The translations under genes were made by a program, and so were the position numbers. A stretch of 64,000 bases of DNA from Desulfofustis limnaeus (lineage in GTDB: Bacteria; Desulfobacterota; Desulfobulbia; Desulfobulbales; Desulfocapsaceae). Each line of letters opens with the position of its first letter. Position 1 is the first letter of the stretch. Of the stretch, positions 9,499 to 18,103 are shown one piece after another. The stretch covers positions 1,952,501 to 2,016,500 of the forward strand of contig NZ_AP025516.1 in the NCBI RefSeq assembly GCF_023169885.1, given 5' to 3'. Under the pieces are notes generated by a model. The model was not told the origin of the DNA and searched no databases. It saw nothing but the letters and a program-made list of their open reading frames with translations.

Positions 9499-10242
9499 TT
9501 ATGGCTGGAGCGTCTCCTGCAGATAGGTAACGAACCGAGCCCACGACTGCCGGTCCGCCTCTTCTCTGTAGTTGTCTGCCCCGAATACGGTGAAGGCATG
9601 GGGGGCGCCACCGTAACTGATCATTTCATGGGCTATGCCGGTCTGTTCCAGAGTCACTGCCAGAGCGGCAAATTCTTCCATGGTGATGGCCGTGTCGGCG
9701 GTGCCGTGAAACACCAGGATGGAGCCCTTCGTCTGCCGGTAATCCTGTCCGTCAGGGGTGCTGAGGCCACCGTGGAAACTGACGAAGCCCTTGGCCTCTG
9801 CCCCTGAACGAGCCATTTCCAAAACGGCAGCCCCGCCAAAACAATAACCGAACACGACCACGCGCGAACCATCGCCTCCCTGGGCGATCCCCTGCTCCAG
9901 TCCGGCGCTGAGCAAGGCCCTCATCTTGGCGCGATCGGCGTACAGCTCACCGGTGTGCTGCCGCTTATCCTCCACCGCCGTGGGACGAACCCCCTTTCCA
10001 AAGAGATCGGCGGCAAATACCGCAAAACCACGTTCGGCCAGCATCTCCGCCCGCTTCACCTCGTAGTCCGTGAGTCCGTCCCAGTCATGGATCAGCACCA
10101 ACAACGGTGCCCCCTGCGGACCGGTAAAATAACCCTCATACTCAGTGCCGTCCACACTATAGGTGACCAACGTACCAGCTCCCAATACCGGAGAAACAGA
10201 CAGAACCAGCACTACCGCCAGAGCAGCTAAACATCGTTTCAT
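9499..10242 (-). CDS. Exported dienelactone hydrolase family protein
   Basis: An alpha/beta hydrolase with nucleophile-elbow Cys (VFGYCFGGAA) and the dienelactone hydrolase pattern LIHDWDGL, VFHGTADT and GAPHAF, giving a Cys-Asp-His triad. The N-terminus MKRCLAALAVVLVLSVSPVLGA is a signal peptide, so it should act in the periplasm. The start is set at 10242 because AAGGAGG precedes ATGAAACG there; an in-frame start 24 nt upstream would place extra residues before the signal peptide. It converges with the nitroreductase gene. The natural substrate is unknown. Confidence 0.87.
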   Translation of the reverse strand: MKRCLAALAVVLVLSVSPVLGAGTLVTYSVDGTEYEGYFTGPQGAPLLVLIHDWDGLTDYEVKRAEMLAERGFAVFAADLFGKGVRPTAVEDKRQHTGELYADRAKMRALLSAGLEQGIAQGGDGSRVVVFGYCFGGAAVLEMARSGAEAKGFVSFHGGLSTPDGQDYRQTKGSILVFHGTADTAITMEEFAALAVTLEQTGIAHEMISYGGAPHAFTVFGADNYREEADRQSWARFVTYLQETLQP

Positions 10243-10490
10243 CGCTTCCTCCTTGAACATCACCAACGCCAGTCGGTGTCATCGTTAAACGAAAAAGTGT
10301 GCCGGAACACTACCGCCTTCGCGGCACATGTGGTAGTTAGGGACAAAATAGTACCACTTTGTCGAATTTCAACCGCCGGGTTACGCCCTTCGTGCGGCTC
10401 TGGTCCGCACCAGGAAAAAACTGGACAGCAAATCACGGTCTGTAGTACCTTCCCTGTCTGGCTTCTCTCTTCTGCTTCAAGGAGTTATTC
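10243..10490. other. Divergent intergenic region with short inverted repeats
   Basis: It lies between the hydrolase gene (minus) and thiD (plus). A dyad GTGCCG..CGGCAC with nested ACTACC/GGTAGT occurs around 10298-10338. I looked for a TPP riboswitch before thiD but found no CTGAGA-type core. Promoters for both genes must lie here but no strong match stands out. Confidence 0.35.
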
Positions 10491-11300
10491 ATGCAGCGTT
10501 ATCATACCGTATTGACCATTGCTGGTTCCGATTCCGGCGGTGGTGCCGGAATCCAGGCCGACCTCAAGGCTATCGGCGCCTGTGGCTGTTACGGTACCAG
10601 CGCCATCACCGCACTGACTGCTCAAAACACCCTCGGGGTCTCAGCCATCCACCCGGTGCCCGTGGGTTTCATCGAGCAACAGATCAGATCGGTGCTCGAC
10701 GACATCGGTGCTGATGCCGTTAAAATCGGCATGCTTCACTCCCCCGAGGTCATAACCTGTGTTGCCGGCTTGCTCGCCGAATATCAGATTCCGCATGTCG
10801 TCCTCGATCCGGTCATGGTCGCCACGAGCGGTGATCGGTTGATTCAGGACGACGCCGTAACGGCTCTTCAGGAGCTGCTCTTTCCCCTGGCCACCCTTGT
10901 TACCCCAAACGTACATGAACTCCAGATTCTCAGTGGACATGTCATCGCATCAGAAGAGACCTTGGGCCAGGCCGCCCGTGATCTGGGAAACCGTTTCCAG
11001 CTATCGGTCTTGGCGAAGGCAGGCCATCTTTCCGGCGAACAGCTGTCCGACCTCCTTTTTGACCAGACCAGCCAAACGCTTATTCCCTTCACCCATCAAA
11101 GACTGCACACCCGCAACACGCACGGCACCGGCTGCACCCTTTCATCCGCCATCGCCGCCCATCTCGCCAAAGGGATACCTCTGGTGGCGGCCATTGACCA
11201 GGCCATCACCTATCTTCACCGGGCTCTCAGAGCCGGCAGCTCCTATCGTCTCGGTTCCGGCCACGGGCCGGTTCATCATTTTCACGGCTGGTGGCGTTAA
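10491..11300 (+). CDS. thiD: Hydroxymethylpyrimidine/phosphomethylpyrimidine kinase
   Basis: This 269-residue ribokinase-family enzyme begins LTIAGSDSGGGAGIQADLK and has the conserved KIGML, DPVMVATSG and NTHGTGCTLSSAIAA motifs; the last forms the anion hole and catalytic Asp region. ThiD phosphorylates HMP and HMP-P for thiamine synthesis in the cytoplasm. The ATG is preceded by AAGGAG. No other thiamine gene is adjacent. The methyltransferase gene 100 nt downstream may be cotranscribed. Confidence 0.95.
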   Translation: MQRYHTVLTIAGSDSGGGAGIQADLKAIGACGCYGTSAITALTAQNTLGVSAIHPVPVGFIEQQIRSVLDDIGADAVKIGMLHSPEVITCVAGLLAEYQIPHVVLDPVMVATSGDRLIQDDAVTALQELLFPLATLVTPNVHELQILSGHVIASEETLGQAARDLGNRFQLSVLAKAGHLSGEQLSDLLFDQTSQTLIPFTHQRLHTRNTHGTGCTLSSAIAAHLAKGIPLVAAIDQAITYLHRALRAGSSYRLGSGHGPVHHFHGWWR

Positions 11301-11399
11301 GCCCCGTTTCTACATGCCTCCCGTTTTTGCAACCGGCCTGGCCATCGTTGCCATCGCGGTCAGGAGCGAACTCACCCAATTCACCCAGAGGCTACCAGG

Positions 11400-12017
11400 A
11401 TGAACCGGACGGAGCACGACCAATACGACCTCCAGACCGAGAAGTCGAGCGAAGAACGAGATGTGCTCTTCGGAGTCATCAATCGTTTCATCGGCTATTT
11501 CACCCGGCAAACCGTCCCCCGCACCGGCAACGATACCACGCGGGAATACCCGTTTGTCGCCATGGATACGCGTCAGGCTTATGAGCAACTGGCGGCGGCT
11601 CGTTGTTTCTTGATGGAAAAGGGGCTGTTTCGTCCCGGCTTAAAATGTATCGATATCGGCTGCGGTATCGGCAATATTTTGTTGTTTGCTGAAATGCTCG
11701 AATTTTCCGTGTTCGGCATCGAAAAAGACCCGGCATCGCTCGCCATCGCCCGCGGTCTTCTCGAGCCCGAGCAAGTGGACGCAACCGATATCTGGGAGTT
11801 CGACCGGGTTGGCGATTTTGACGTGGTCTACTATTTTCGCCCCTTTTGTGAAAAAGGGCTGCAAGTCAGATTTGAACGGTGGATAGAAGACCAGTGCCGA
11901 CCGGGCGCAGTCCTCATCGCCAATCGTAAAATGGATGAGGCCATCGATGCCGATCCTCGTTTTCTCAAGATTCATGAGACCCTGCCCATCTGGTGGAAAC
12001 GAGAAGAGTCCAGCTGA
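11400..12017 (+). CDS. Class I SAM-dependent methyltransferase
   Basis: A 205-residue protein with SAM motif I IDIGCGIGN (about residue 84) and an acidic residue at the end of strand 2 (VFGIEKD). The FDVVYYFRPFCEKG stretch corresponds to motif IV without an NPPF-like signature, so the target may be a small molecule rather than a nucleic-acid base. The start ATG follows CCAGG. The substrate cannot be told from sequence. It converges on the symporter gene with a 24-nt gap. Confidence 0.8.
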   Translation: MNRTEHDQYDLQTEKSSEERDVLFGVINRFIGYFTRQTVPRTGNDTTREYPFVAMDTRQAYEQLAAARCFLMEKGLFRPGLKCIDIGCGIGNILLFAEMLEFSVFGIEKDPASLAIARGLLEPEQVDATDIWEFDRVGDFDVVYYFRPFCEKGLQVRFERWIEDQCRPGAVLIANRKMDEAIDADPRFLKIHETLPIWWKREESS

Positions 12018-12041
12018 CACCCCAAAAAGCGGATGTTACCG

Positions 12042-13388
12042 CTACCAATTCAAGAACAGAAAGAGCGGCGGTAAGAGGTAAAGCAGCGCCAGCAGAGCGC
12101 GAGATTCACAGGAGCGCCGAAAGAAGACAATGACCACCAGGCCCGCAAAGACAGCCGATCCGCGAAGCCCCATCGACACATAGCTCCATTTGAGAATGGT
12201 CGAATCAAGACCACTGAAGACAAGCAGCGATGCGCCTGTCAAAACGACCAGGGCACAGATCCGCAACAACTGGACCGGTTGCACGAAACGGCGCGCCAGG
12301 CTGCTCTCGGCCAGAAAATCGTTGTAGATATTGGTCGTCACACCAAGCACCAGCCCGGCTCCGGTACCCAGGATGGTCAACAGAATTCCGGCATTGAACA
12401 AGGCGGCAACCACCGGCGGGAAGGCCAGTGAAAGAAAAAAAGGCAGGGCCTGAGCGCTACTGCTGCCAAGATCCGGGTGGTAGGCCCGCAGATAGAGGCC
12501 GACGACGATACCGAGCGCCCCCAGCGGCGGAATAACCGCAGCACTGAGAAAGGCGCCGTTTCGAGCCGCCCTGACATCCCGAGCGGAAAAGATGGCCTGC
12601 AGGTAAATCTGGGTGGATAACACGCCCACCAACATTGAGACCATCTCAAGAGCTGCTGTTGAAGCACCGTATGCCTGGAAACTCAACAGATGGGCATCAG
12701 CGGGCAATCTGGATAGAATCTCCGTGAATCCGCCACCCCGATACCAGGCAACGGCAGCACTGACAACCATGATGATGTAGAGCAGAAAGCATTTTATCTT
12801 GCCAATCAGACCGGCCCCGGCAATCCCGCCGGTCAAGACGAAGATGCCGATCATCCCGGCAACCAGGAATACGCAAGTCACGTCGCCGAGCCGGAAGACC
12901 GCCTGAAGAATGGCAAAAGCGGCGAGAAATTGCCCGACCACGTGAATAAACATACCAAACGAGGTAATGGAGCTGCTATACCGTCGAAATCGCTGCCCGA
13001 AACAACGTCCCAGATATTCGGAAACGGTGACGACCCCTTCCTGACGCAGCGCCCGGGCAAAAAAGCAGCCGAGAAGCAGACACGAAAGACCGCTGCCGAA
13101 GGTGAATATTGCTGCGGCGATACCAAAGGAATAGGCTGTTTGCACGGTGCCGACGGTGGCGACCCCGCCCACCAGGGTGCCGATGATGATCCAGGAAACC
13201 CCGGCGGGACCGAGATTTCGCCCAGCCACCGCGAAATCGGTCTCGCTTTTCACCTTCGCCGTCGTGCGCAGGGCCGCAACGGCCACCACCAGAAAGGTGA
13301 CGACAAAAGAACATTGATAGACAAAATCAGGCACGGGATAACCCAGAGACCTCAGACAAAAGAAATCGATCGACGGCCACCGGCCCAT
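12042..13388 (-). CDS. Sodium:solute symporter family protein (SSS/SSF)
   Basis: A 448-residue polytopic protein with about 12-13 hydrophobic segments and the SSF pattern: SETDFAVAGRNLG after TM1, then FGSGLSCLLLG, VTVSEYLGRCFG and a sodium-site region in the middle. Members co-transport sugars, amino acids, acetate, pantothenate and other solutes with sodium. The substrate is not predictable. No good ribosome binding site precedes the ATG; a GTG at 13331 is an alternative start. It lies 89 nt downstream of the TiaS-like gene on the same strand and is probably cotranscribed. Confidence 0.85.
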   Translation of the reverse strand: MGRWPSIDFFCLRSLGYPVPDFVYQCSFVVTFLVVAVAALRTTAKVKSETDFAVAGRNLGPAGVSWIIIGTLVGGVATVGTVQTAYSFGIAAAIFTFGSGLSCLLLGCFFARALRQEGVVTVSEYLGRCFGQRFRRYSSSITSFGMFIHVVGQFLAAFAILQAVFRLGDVTCVFLVAGMIGIFVLTGGIAGAGLIGKIKCFLLYIIMVVSAAVAWYRGGGFTEILSRLPADAHLLSFQAYGASTAALEMVSMLVGVLSTQIYLQAIFSARDVRAARNGAFLSAAVIPPLGALGIVVGLYLRAYHPDLGSSSAQALPFFLSLAFPPVVAALFNAGILLTILGTGAGLVLGVTTNIYNDFLAESSLARRFVQPVQLLRICALVVLTGASLLVFSGLDSTILKWSYVSMGLRGSAVFAGLVVIVFFRRSCESRALLALLYLLPPLFLFLNW

Positions 13389-13477
13389 GAATAATACAGA
13401 CCAGGAGAGACCGCACGAAAATAGTGAGGCTGCTTGCCGGTGCCGGCACGTTTACCGGGTGCAGAGCGAGGGGGAGT

Positions 13478-14248
13478 TCAAAAACACTTCATCTGCGATC
13501 GGTGCATCGTGGTCCAGAGCGGTGCCCGCGGGTCGGCATCTCCGCTCCGAGCTGTCACCAGCAGGACCTGGCGACCATCGCGGCAAACGGTCTTCAATGG
13601 AGAGGGCCCGAACTCGATCTGCTCGGACGGCTCAAGGTAGGAGCCATCGATACCGCACACACCATCGATAAACGGATAGTTGCACAGATCTTGAACGGTA
13701 ATCGAAGCCCCGGTCTCTCCCACATGATGCCAACCGCGAAACCTGCCGTCACCGCCGGAAAGGCGCAAACCGACAGCTGCCAGGGAGCCGATAACCCCGT
13801 CACCGGTCCCGCCATGTTCGGAGAGATGGACACCGGCTTGGGCCGCCAGCAGGTAAGCCGAGCGTTTATCCATGATCGCCTGTTTTGCCTGCCTGCCGAA
13901 TTCAACCAACTCTTTTTCGCAGGCCAGGCCCAACACGTCTGCGACACAGAGACCGGGATCGGAACCGGCTGCGACGGTATGGCGGAGAAAGGCCTGGCAA
14001 TAATCAACCACGGAAGGTACAGATGCTTCTCCGGTGACGGCGCTAAAGCACATGGCACTATTGTGCGAGGTATAGGCGATCCGGTCATCCACAAAGAGCT
14101 GATGCCTCGAGATCGGTCCGCAGTCAGCCAGTCCCTTGGCAAACAAATCCCGGGCTAGCGCTTCGGCAAGACTACCGGAGCCGGGGCTATCGGCGTTGTC
14201 GGTATCATCGATCCCAATCAACAGGTGAAATTCTGGCGTCCCAGTCAC
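13478..14248 (-). CDS. TiaS-like protein (tRNA-Ile2 agmatinylcytidine synthetase N-terminal domains)
   Basis: The protein opens with LLIGIDDTDN (residues 9-18 from the GTG start), the signature of the kinase-like domain of archaeal TiaS, followed by GSGSLAEALA and a ferredoxin-like segment. At about 256 residues it lacks the OB-fold and zinc-ribbon domains of full TiaS (over 400 residues), so full agmatidine synthesis is unlikely. Many bacteria have short relatives of unknown function. I favour the GTG at 14248, preceded by AAGAGG; a TTG 30 nt upstream is possible. The symporter gene follows on the same strand. Confidence 0.7.
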   Translation of the reverse strand: MTGTPEFHLLIGIDDTDNADSPGSGSLAEALARDLFAKGLADCGPISRHQLFVDDRIAYTSHNSAMCFSAVTGEASVPSVVDYCQAFLRHTVAAGSDPGLCVADVLGLACEKELVEFGRQAKQAIMDKRSAYLLAAQAGVHLSEHGGTGDGVIGSLAAVGLRLSGGDGRFRGWHHVGETGASITVQDLCNYPFIDGVCGIDGSYLEPSEQIEFGPSPLKTVCRDGRQVLLVTARSGDADPRAPLWTTMHRSQMKCF

Positions 14249-14534
14249 GAAGAACCTCTTATGTTCCGGTTTTGGCAAGAGCCGGTCGTGGTGTTTGGCA
14301 AAAAGGCCCCGACCATTTTTTATCAGCCCTCACAGAATCGTTTATGGTGATTTACCAAGCGTCTCGGTAAGATTGAGTAATTTTACTGCTTGAAACGAAT
14401 TACTTCTTCAACAACCTGAGTTCCAACTAATTATAACCAATAATAACTCGGAACAGGTGGGTTGCATAACGTGTCCAGCGAACCTATTATGTGGTGACAC
14501 GTACGATTGATCAACCCTAACCATGGAGGACCTC

Positions 14535-14732
14535 ATGGCTGGAAAGATTTTCTACCGAGAACGCCACAAAATCAAAGACGGCGCCCAGACCCCCCGATAC
14601 CGTATTATCGCCGTCAGCGAAATCGACCTGAAGGTATACGGCAATCACCTGAGGAAGACGGAACTCGAACAAATTGCCGAGGCTTCCGGAGCCGAGTTGG
14701 TGGCTCTGAAACGAGGCCCAAAACATCAATAA
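14535..14732 (+). CDS. Small basic protein paired with the molybdenum-storage-like kinase
   Basis: A 65-residue protein MAGKIFYRERHKIKDG.. ending KRGPKHQ. ATGGAGGACCTC precedes the chosen start, so GGAGG serves as Shine-Dalgarno for the ATG at 14535; the earlier ATG at 14523 lies inside it. It has a likely beta-alpha-beta pattern (YRIIAVSEIDLKVYG, then KTELEQIAEASGAELVAL). It ends 47 nt before the kinase gene and both are probably on one transcript. I recognise no named family. A direct partnership with the kinase is inferred from position. Confidence 0.75.
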   Translation: MAGKIFYRERHKIKDGAQTPRYRIIAVSEIDLKVYGNHLRKTELEQIAEASGAELVALKRGPKHQ

Positions 14733-14779
14733 CCGAAACCGAGCATCTCACGTTTTATCATTCTACAGGAGAGTGGCAG

Positions 14780-15610
14780 ATGACCCTGGTCAGGGAGAAA
14801 GACGGCAAGCGTTTGCATGTTGAAAGCAAGCTGATGGGAGAGAGCCTTGTCAGTAAAGAATTCATCGACCAATTGGCGATCGCGCCGCAGGAACGACTCT
14901 ACCCCGATATCGCCGTCCTGAAGATAGGCGGACAGTCGATTTGCGATCGGGGCGTCAAAGCGTTGCCAGCAATCCTCAAAGAAATCGTCCGGAACCGTAA
15001 GGAGCACAAGATCCTCATCACGACCGGCGGCGGAACTCGTAGTCGACACATCTATACCATCGGACTCGAGATGGGCATGCCCACCGGAGTCATCGCCAAA
15101 TTTGGCAGCATGATATCCGAACAGAATGCGCTGATGATCGCCACCCTGCTCTCGCCATGGGGCGGAGTAAAGATCTCGCATTCCGACATCGTCAAGCTTC
15201 CCACCTATTTCGCAGAAAGCATCATTCCCGTCATGCACGGCATGCCGCCATACGACTATTTCGCCATCAAACCGAAAGTCGGACGAATACCGATCCATCG
15301 TACCGATGTCGGCCTGGTCATCCTTGCCGACCTGATCGGCTCCCGAACCATTCTCTTCATCAAGGACGAGAACGGGCTCTACACTGACGACCCCAAAAAA
15401 AATCCGAATGCCGAGTTCATTGCTGAAATCGGTGCGCAGGATCTGCTCGACCGCGATCTCGACGATCTTGTCATAGAACGACCATGCCTCGAAATCATCC
15501 AGAACAGCGAAGTCATCGAGAAAGTGCAGGTGATAAACGGCATGATTGAAGGAAATATTACCCGCGCCTTGAACGGGGAGCACGTGGGCACCATCATTTA
15601 CAAGCAGTAG
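14780..15610 (+). CDS. Amino-acid-kinase-fold protein of the molybdenum storage (MosA/MosB) family
   Basis: A 276-residue protein with an amino acid kinase fold: LKIGGQSI (47-54, catalytic Lys48), ITTGGGTRSRH (80-90), RIPIHRTDVG and the C-terminal VINGMIEGNITRAL and GEHVGTII. These last segments match the pattern of Azotobacter MoSto subunits, which store molybdate or tungstate as oxide clusters using ATP. UMP kinase is the other near relative, but the C-terminal GEHVGT pattern favours MoSto. The start at 14780 follows CAGGAGAG; a longer in-frame reading from 14507 overlaps the small upstream gene and is unlikely. Nearby tupABC and a ModA-like gene support a metal-oxyanion role. Storage itself is unproven. 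Confidence 0.78.
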   Translation: MTLVREKDGKRLHVESKLMGESLVSKEFIDQLAIAPQERLYPDIAVLKIGGQSICDRGVKALPAILKEIVRNRKEHKILITTGGGTRSRHIYTIGLEMGMPTGVIAKFGSMISEQNALMIATLLSPWGGVKISHSDIVKLPTYFAESIIPVMHGMPPYDYFAIKPKVGRIPIHRTDVGLVILADLIGSRTILFIKDENGLYTDDPKKNPNAEFIAEIGAQDLLDRDLDDLVIERPCLEIIQNSEVIEKVQVINGMIEGNITRALNGEHVGTIIYKQ

Positions 15611-15747
15611 GAAGCCTTGAAAAAGTGTCCTTTCGCCCAATCTCATCGTTGCGCGTAGTTATCCTCGGAATAGCAGGTATATGCCTGCGGCAGCCTGTTC
15701 GTGCGCGCTTCGATCCTGAACGAAATCTCTCATTTTTCAAGATCCTT
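15611..15747. repeat. Palindromic intergenic repeat, copy B
   Basis: It starts directly after the TAG stop of the MoSto-like gene with GAAGCCTTGAAAAAGTG and ends CATTTTTCAAGATCCTT. Orientation and internal sequence (TTTCGCCCAATCTCATCGTTGCGC, ATATGCCTGCGG) match copies A and D. Its position suggests it could form the 3' hairpin of that transcript. Confidence 0.85.
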
Positions 15748-16184
15748 AGTAACCATCGATCCTTAAAACCGGCTCATCAGAGCGAACCAGAATAAGCTTT
15801 CCGAACACCTCGGCGCAGCTGCCTGCGCAATGAAGCGGCTTGTATGCCGCCGCCATCGAAACAGCACAGGGCTAAGCACGCCGGATTGCCCTCTTTCCGA
15901 ACCGCATTCCCACGCCTTCGCCTTACCGCATGAACCGAAGCGTCACAAAACAACACATTACACATATTTGTAATATATATTTGTGTATTTTTACTTTTTT
16001 GTACAATAATCCCTATCTCAGATCTTCCCGCCTCGCAGTCAGTACATCCATTTAATATTCTGTTTTAATTATATATTTAATCACCTTTTCGGTTCTGGCA
16101 CAAGCCTTGCTTTTACACCCTCAAACGGTGGACACCCGCGTGTGGTGATCTCCTCATACCCAACCACAACAAGGAGGCTAGAAC
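15748..16184. other. Intergenic region upstream of amtB
   Basis: The first 200 nt contain no gene I can support. The stretch around 15955-16080 is strongly AT-rich (TATTTGTAATATATATTTGTG), unlike the rest, and a nitrogen-responsive activator could bind there. The amtB sigma-54 promoter lies at 16096-16111. Confidence 0.5.
16096..16111 (+). promoter_or_regulatory. Sigma-54 (-24/-12) promoter of amtB
   Basis: TGGCAC-AAGCC-TTGCT is an exact match to the sigma-54 consensus TGGCAC-N5-TTGC[AT], with GG at -24 and GC at -12. It lies 74 nt upstream of the amtB GTG start. Nitrogen-regulated transport genes are classic sigma-54 targets, so NtrC-type activation is inferred. Confidence 0.85.
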
Positions 16185-17528
16185 GTGAACGTACGGATGA
16201 AGATGAAACCGAGAACGTATTGGGCCGGAGCGGTCTGCTTTGCCACCCTGGCGGTGGCTTTCCCTGCCCTGGCCGATGAGGTCAAGCTGGGTGACACGGT
16301 CATTGAACTCGCCTATGCGCTTGATACGTTCTACTTTCTGATGTCGGGAGCCCTGGTCATGTGGATGGGAGCCGGTTTTGCGATGCTCGAGGCTGGACTG
16401 GTGCGCAGCAAAAACACCGTTGAGATCTTAACCAAAAACGTGGCCCTCTACTCCATCGCTTGCATTATGTATCTGATTGTCGGATACAACATCATGTACG
16501 GCGGGGGACCAAACGGAGTCATCCCCGGATTGAGCTTTTTTCTCGGCGCCGACCATACAGTCGATGAGGTTCTGACCAGCGGCGGCGAGACCTATTATTC
16601 GAGCATGGCGGATTTCTTCTTCCAGGTTGTCTTTGTCGCCACCGCCATGTCGATTGTCTCCGGCGCCGTCGCCGAGCGCATGAAACTCTGGACCTTCTTG
16701 CTCTTTGCCGTCGTCATGACCGGCTTCATCTACCCGGTACAGGGATATTGGAAGTGGGGCGGTGGATTTCTGGACAGCCTGGGCTTCCTCGACTTCGCCG
16801 GTTCTGGCGTGGTGCACCTTTGTGGAGCATCAGCGGCCATCGCCGGGGTACTTCTGCTTGGTCCGAGAAAAGGGAAATACAGCGGTGGTCGAATCAACGC
16901 GATCCCCGGCGCCAACTTGCCATTGGCAACCCTTGGCACCTTCATTCTGTGGCTCGGTTGGTTCGGCTTCAACGGTGGCTCAGAACTGAAGGTCAGCACC
17001 ATCGAAGAAGCCAACGCCGTATCCATGGTCTTCGTCAACACCAACACCGCCGCTGCGGGTGGTCTTGTGGCAGCGTTGCTGCTTTCCCGAATCTGGTTCG
17101 GCAAGGCTGATCTTACCATGGCCCTCAACGGCGCCCTGGCCGGTCTGGTGGCAATCACCGCCGAACCGCTGGCCCCAAGCCCGTTGCTTGCCACCATCGT
17201 CGGCGCTATCGGTGGTTTGATTGTCGTTACCTCGATTGTCTGCATCGACAAGATCAAGATCGACGATCCGGTCGGTGCCATCTCGGTCCACGGAGTCGTC
17301 GGTATCTGGGGGCTCCTGGCTGTCTCCTTCACCAATCCGGAAGGATCATTTCTGGCTCAGTTGATTGGTGCAGCAACCATCTTCAGCTGGGTTTTCGGCA
17401 CCAGTTTTGTCACGTGGTTGATCATCAAAACCATCATGGGTATCCGCGTCAGTGATGAAGAGGAGTTGGTCGGTTGCGACATCTCCGAATGCGGCCTCGA
17501 CGCCTACCCCGAATTCACTAAAGATTGA
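16185..17528 (+). CDS. amtB: Ammonium transporter
   Basis: A 447-residue protein with an N-terminal signal peptide (ending FPALADE) and about 11 membrane helices. Diagnostic motifs are GFAMLEAGLVRSKN, the first pore histidine in SGVVHLCGASAAIAG, and the second in ISVHGVVGIWGLLA. Amt proteins move ammonium across the inner membrane and are blocked by P-II proteins, here encoded by the next gene. The GTG start is preceded by an ideal AAGGAGG at 7-nt spacing, and a sigma-54 promoter lies upstream. Confidence 0.97.
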   Translation: MNVRMKMKPRTYWAGAVCFATLAVAFPALADEVKLGDTVIELAYALDTFYFLMSGALVMWMGAGFAMLEAGLVRSKNTVEILTKNVALYSIACIMYLIVGYNIMYGGGPNGVIPGLSFFLGADHTVDEVLTSGGETYYSSMADFFFQVVFVATAMSIVSGAVAERMKLWTFLLFAVVMTGFIYPVQGYWKWGGGFLDSLGFLDFAGSGVVHLCGASAAIAGVLLLGPRKGKYSGGRINAIPGANLPLATLGTFILWLGWFGFNGGSELKVSTIEEANAVSMVFVNTNTAAAGGLVAALLLSRIWFGKADLTMALNGALAGLVAITAEPLAPSPLLATIVGAIGGLIVVTSIVCIDKIKIDDPVGAISVHGVVGIWGLLAVSFTNPEGSFLAQLIGAATIFSWVFGTSFVTWLIIKTIMGIRVSDEEELVGCDISECGLDAYPEFTKD

Positions 17529-17673
17529 AGGGGGGCTTGTAACAGGGGAAATTTCGGTCAAGCTCGAGACACGCACGAACATCTTACCACAGGCATATAC
17601 CTGATAGTGCAAGGATAACATGTAATGGCGCAACGATGCGATCGGGCGAATTGGTCATTTTCCAAAAGTCTCT
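17529..17673. repeat. Palindromic intergenic repeat, copy C, inside the amtB-P-II gap
   Basis: Starting right after the amtB stop, it reads GGGGGGCTTG..GAAATTTCGGTCAAG.. and ends ATTTTCCAAAAGTCTCT. It is in the orientation of copies E and F and is the most diverged. It fills almost the whole gap before the P-II gene, so a cotranscript would carry it as a hairpin. Confidence 0.8.
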
Positions 17674-17687
17674 GAATACCAGAATAA

Positions 17688-18041
<354 letters not shown>

Positions 18042-18066
18042 GCTGCTGTGAAACCACGACAACCAT

Positions 18067-18096
18067 AGCCCCCCGTCCTCTCGGCGGGGGGCTTTC
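18067..18096 (+). terminator. Terminator hairpin after the P-II gene
   Basis: AGCCCCCCG (18067-18075) pairs with CGGGGGGCT (18085-18093), followed by TTCGCTTC. The stem is strong but the T-tract is poor. It lies in the convergent gap between the P-II gene and the ModA-like gene and may serve both strands. Confidence 0.7.
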
Positions 18097-18103
18097 GCTT
18101 CGG

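Noticed and set aside
10267-10490. Possible TPP riboswitch before thiD
   Set aside because: The conserved CTGAGA and ACCTGA cores were not found in the leader.
14249-14534. Possible molybdenum-cofactor riboswitch before the MoSto-like operon
   Set aside because: I could not recognise the conserved motifs; hairpin-like stretches there are short and unconvincing.
14507-14779. Upstream extension of the MoSto-like reading frame
   Set aside because: It overlaps the small gene at 14535-14732, has no similarity, and an AGGAG-led ATG lies at 14780.
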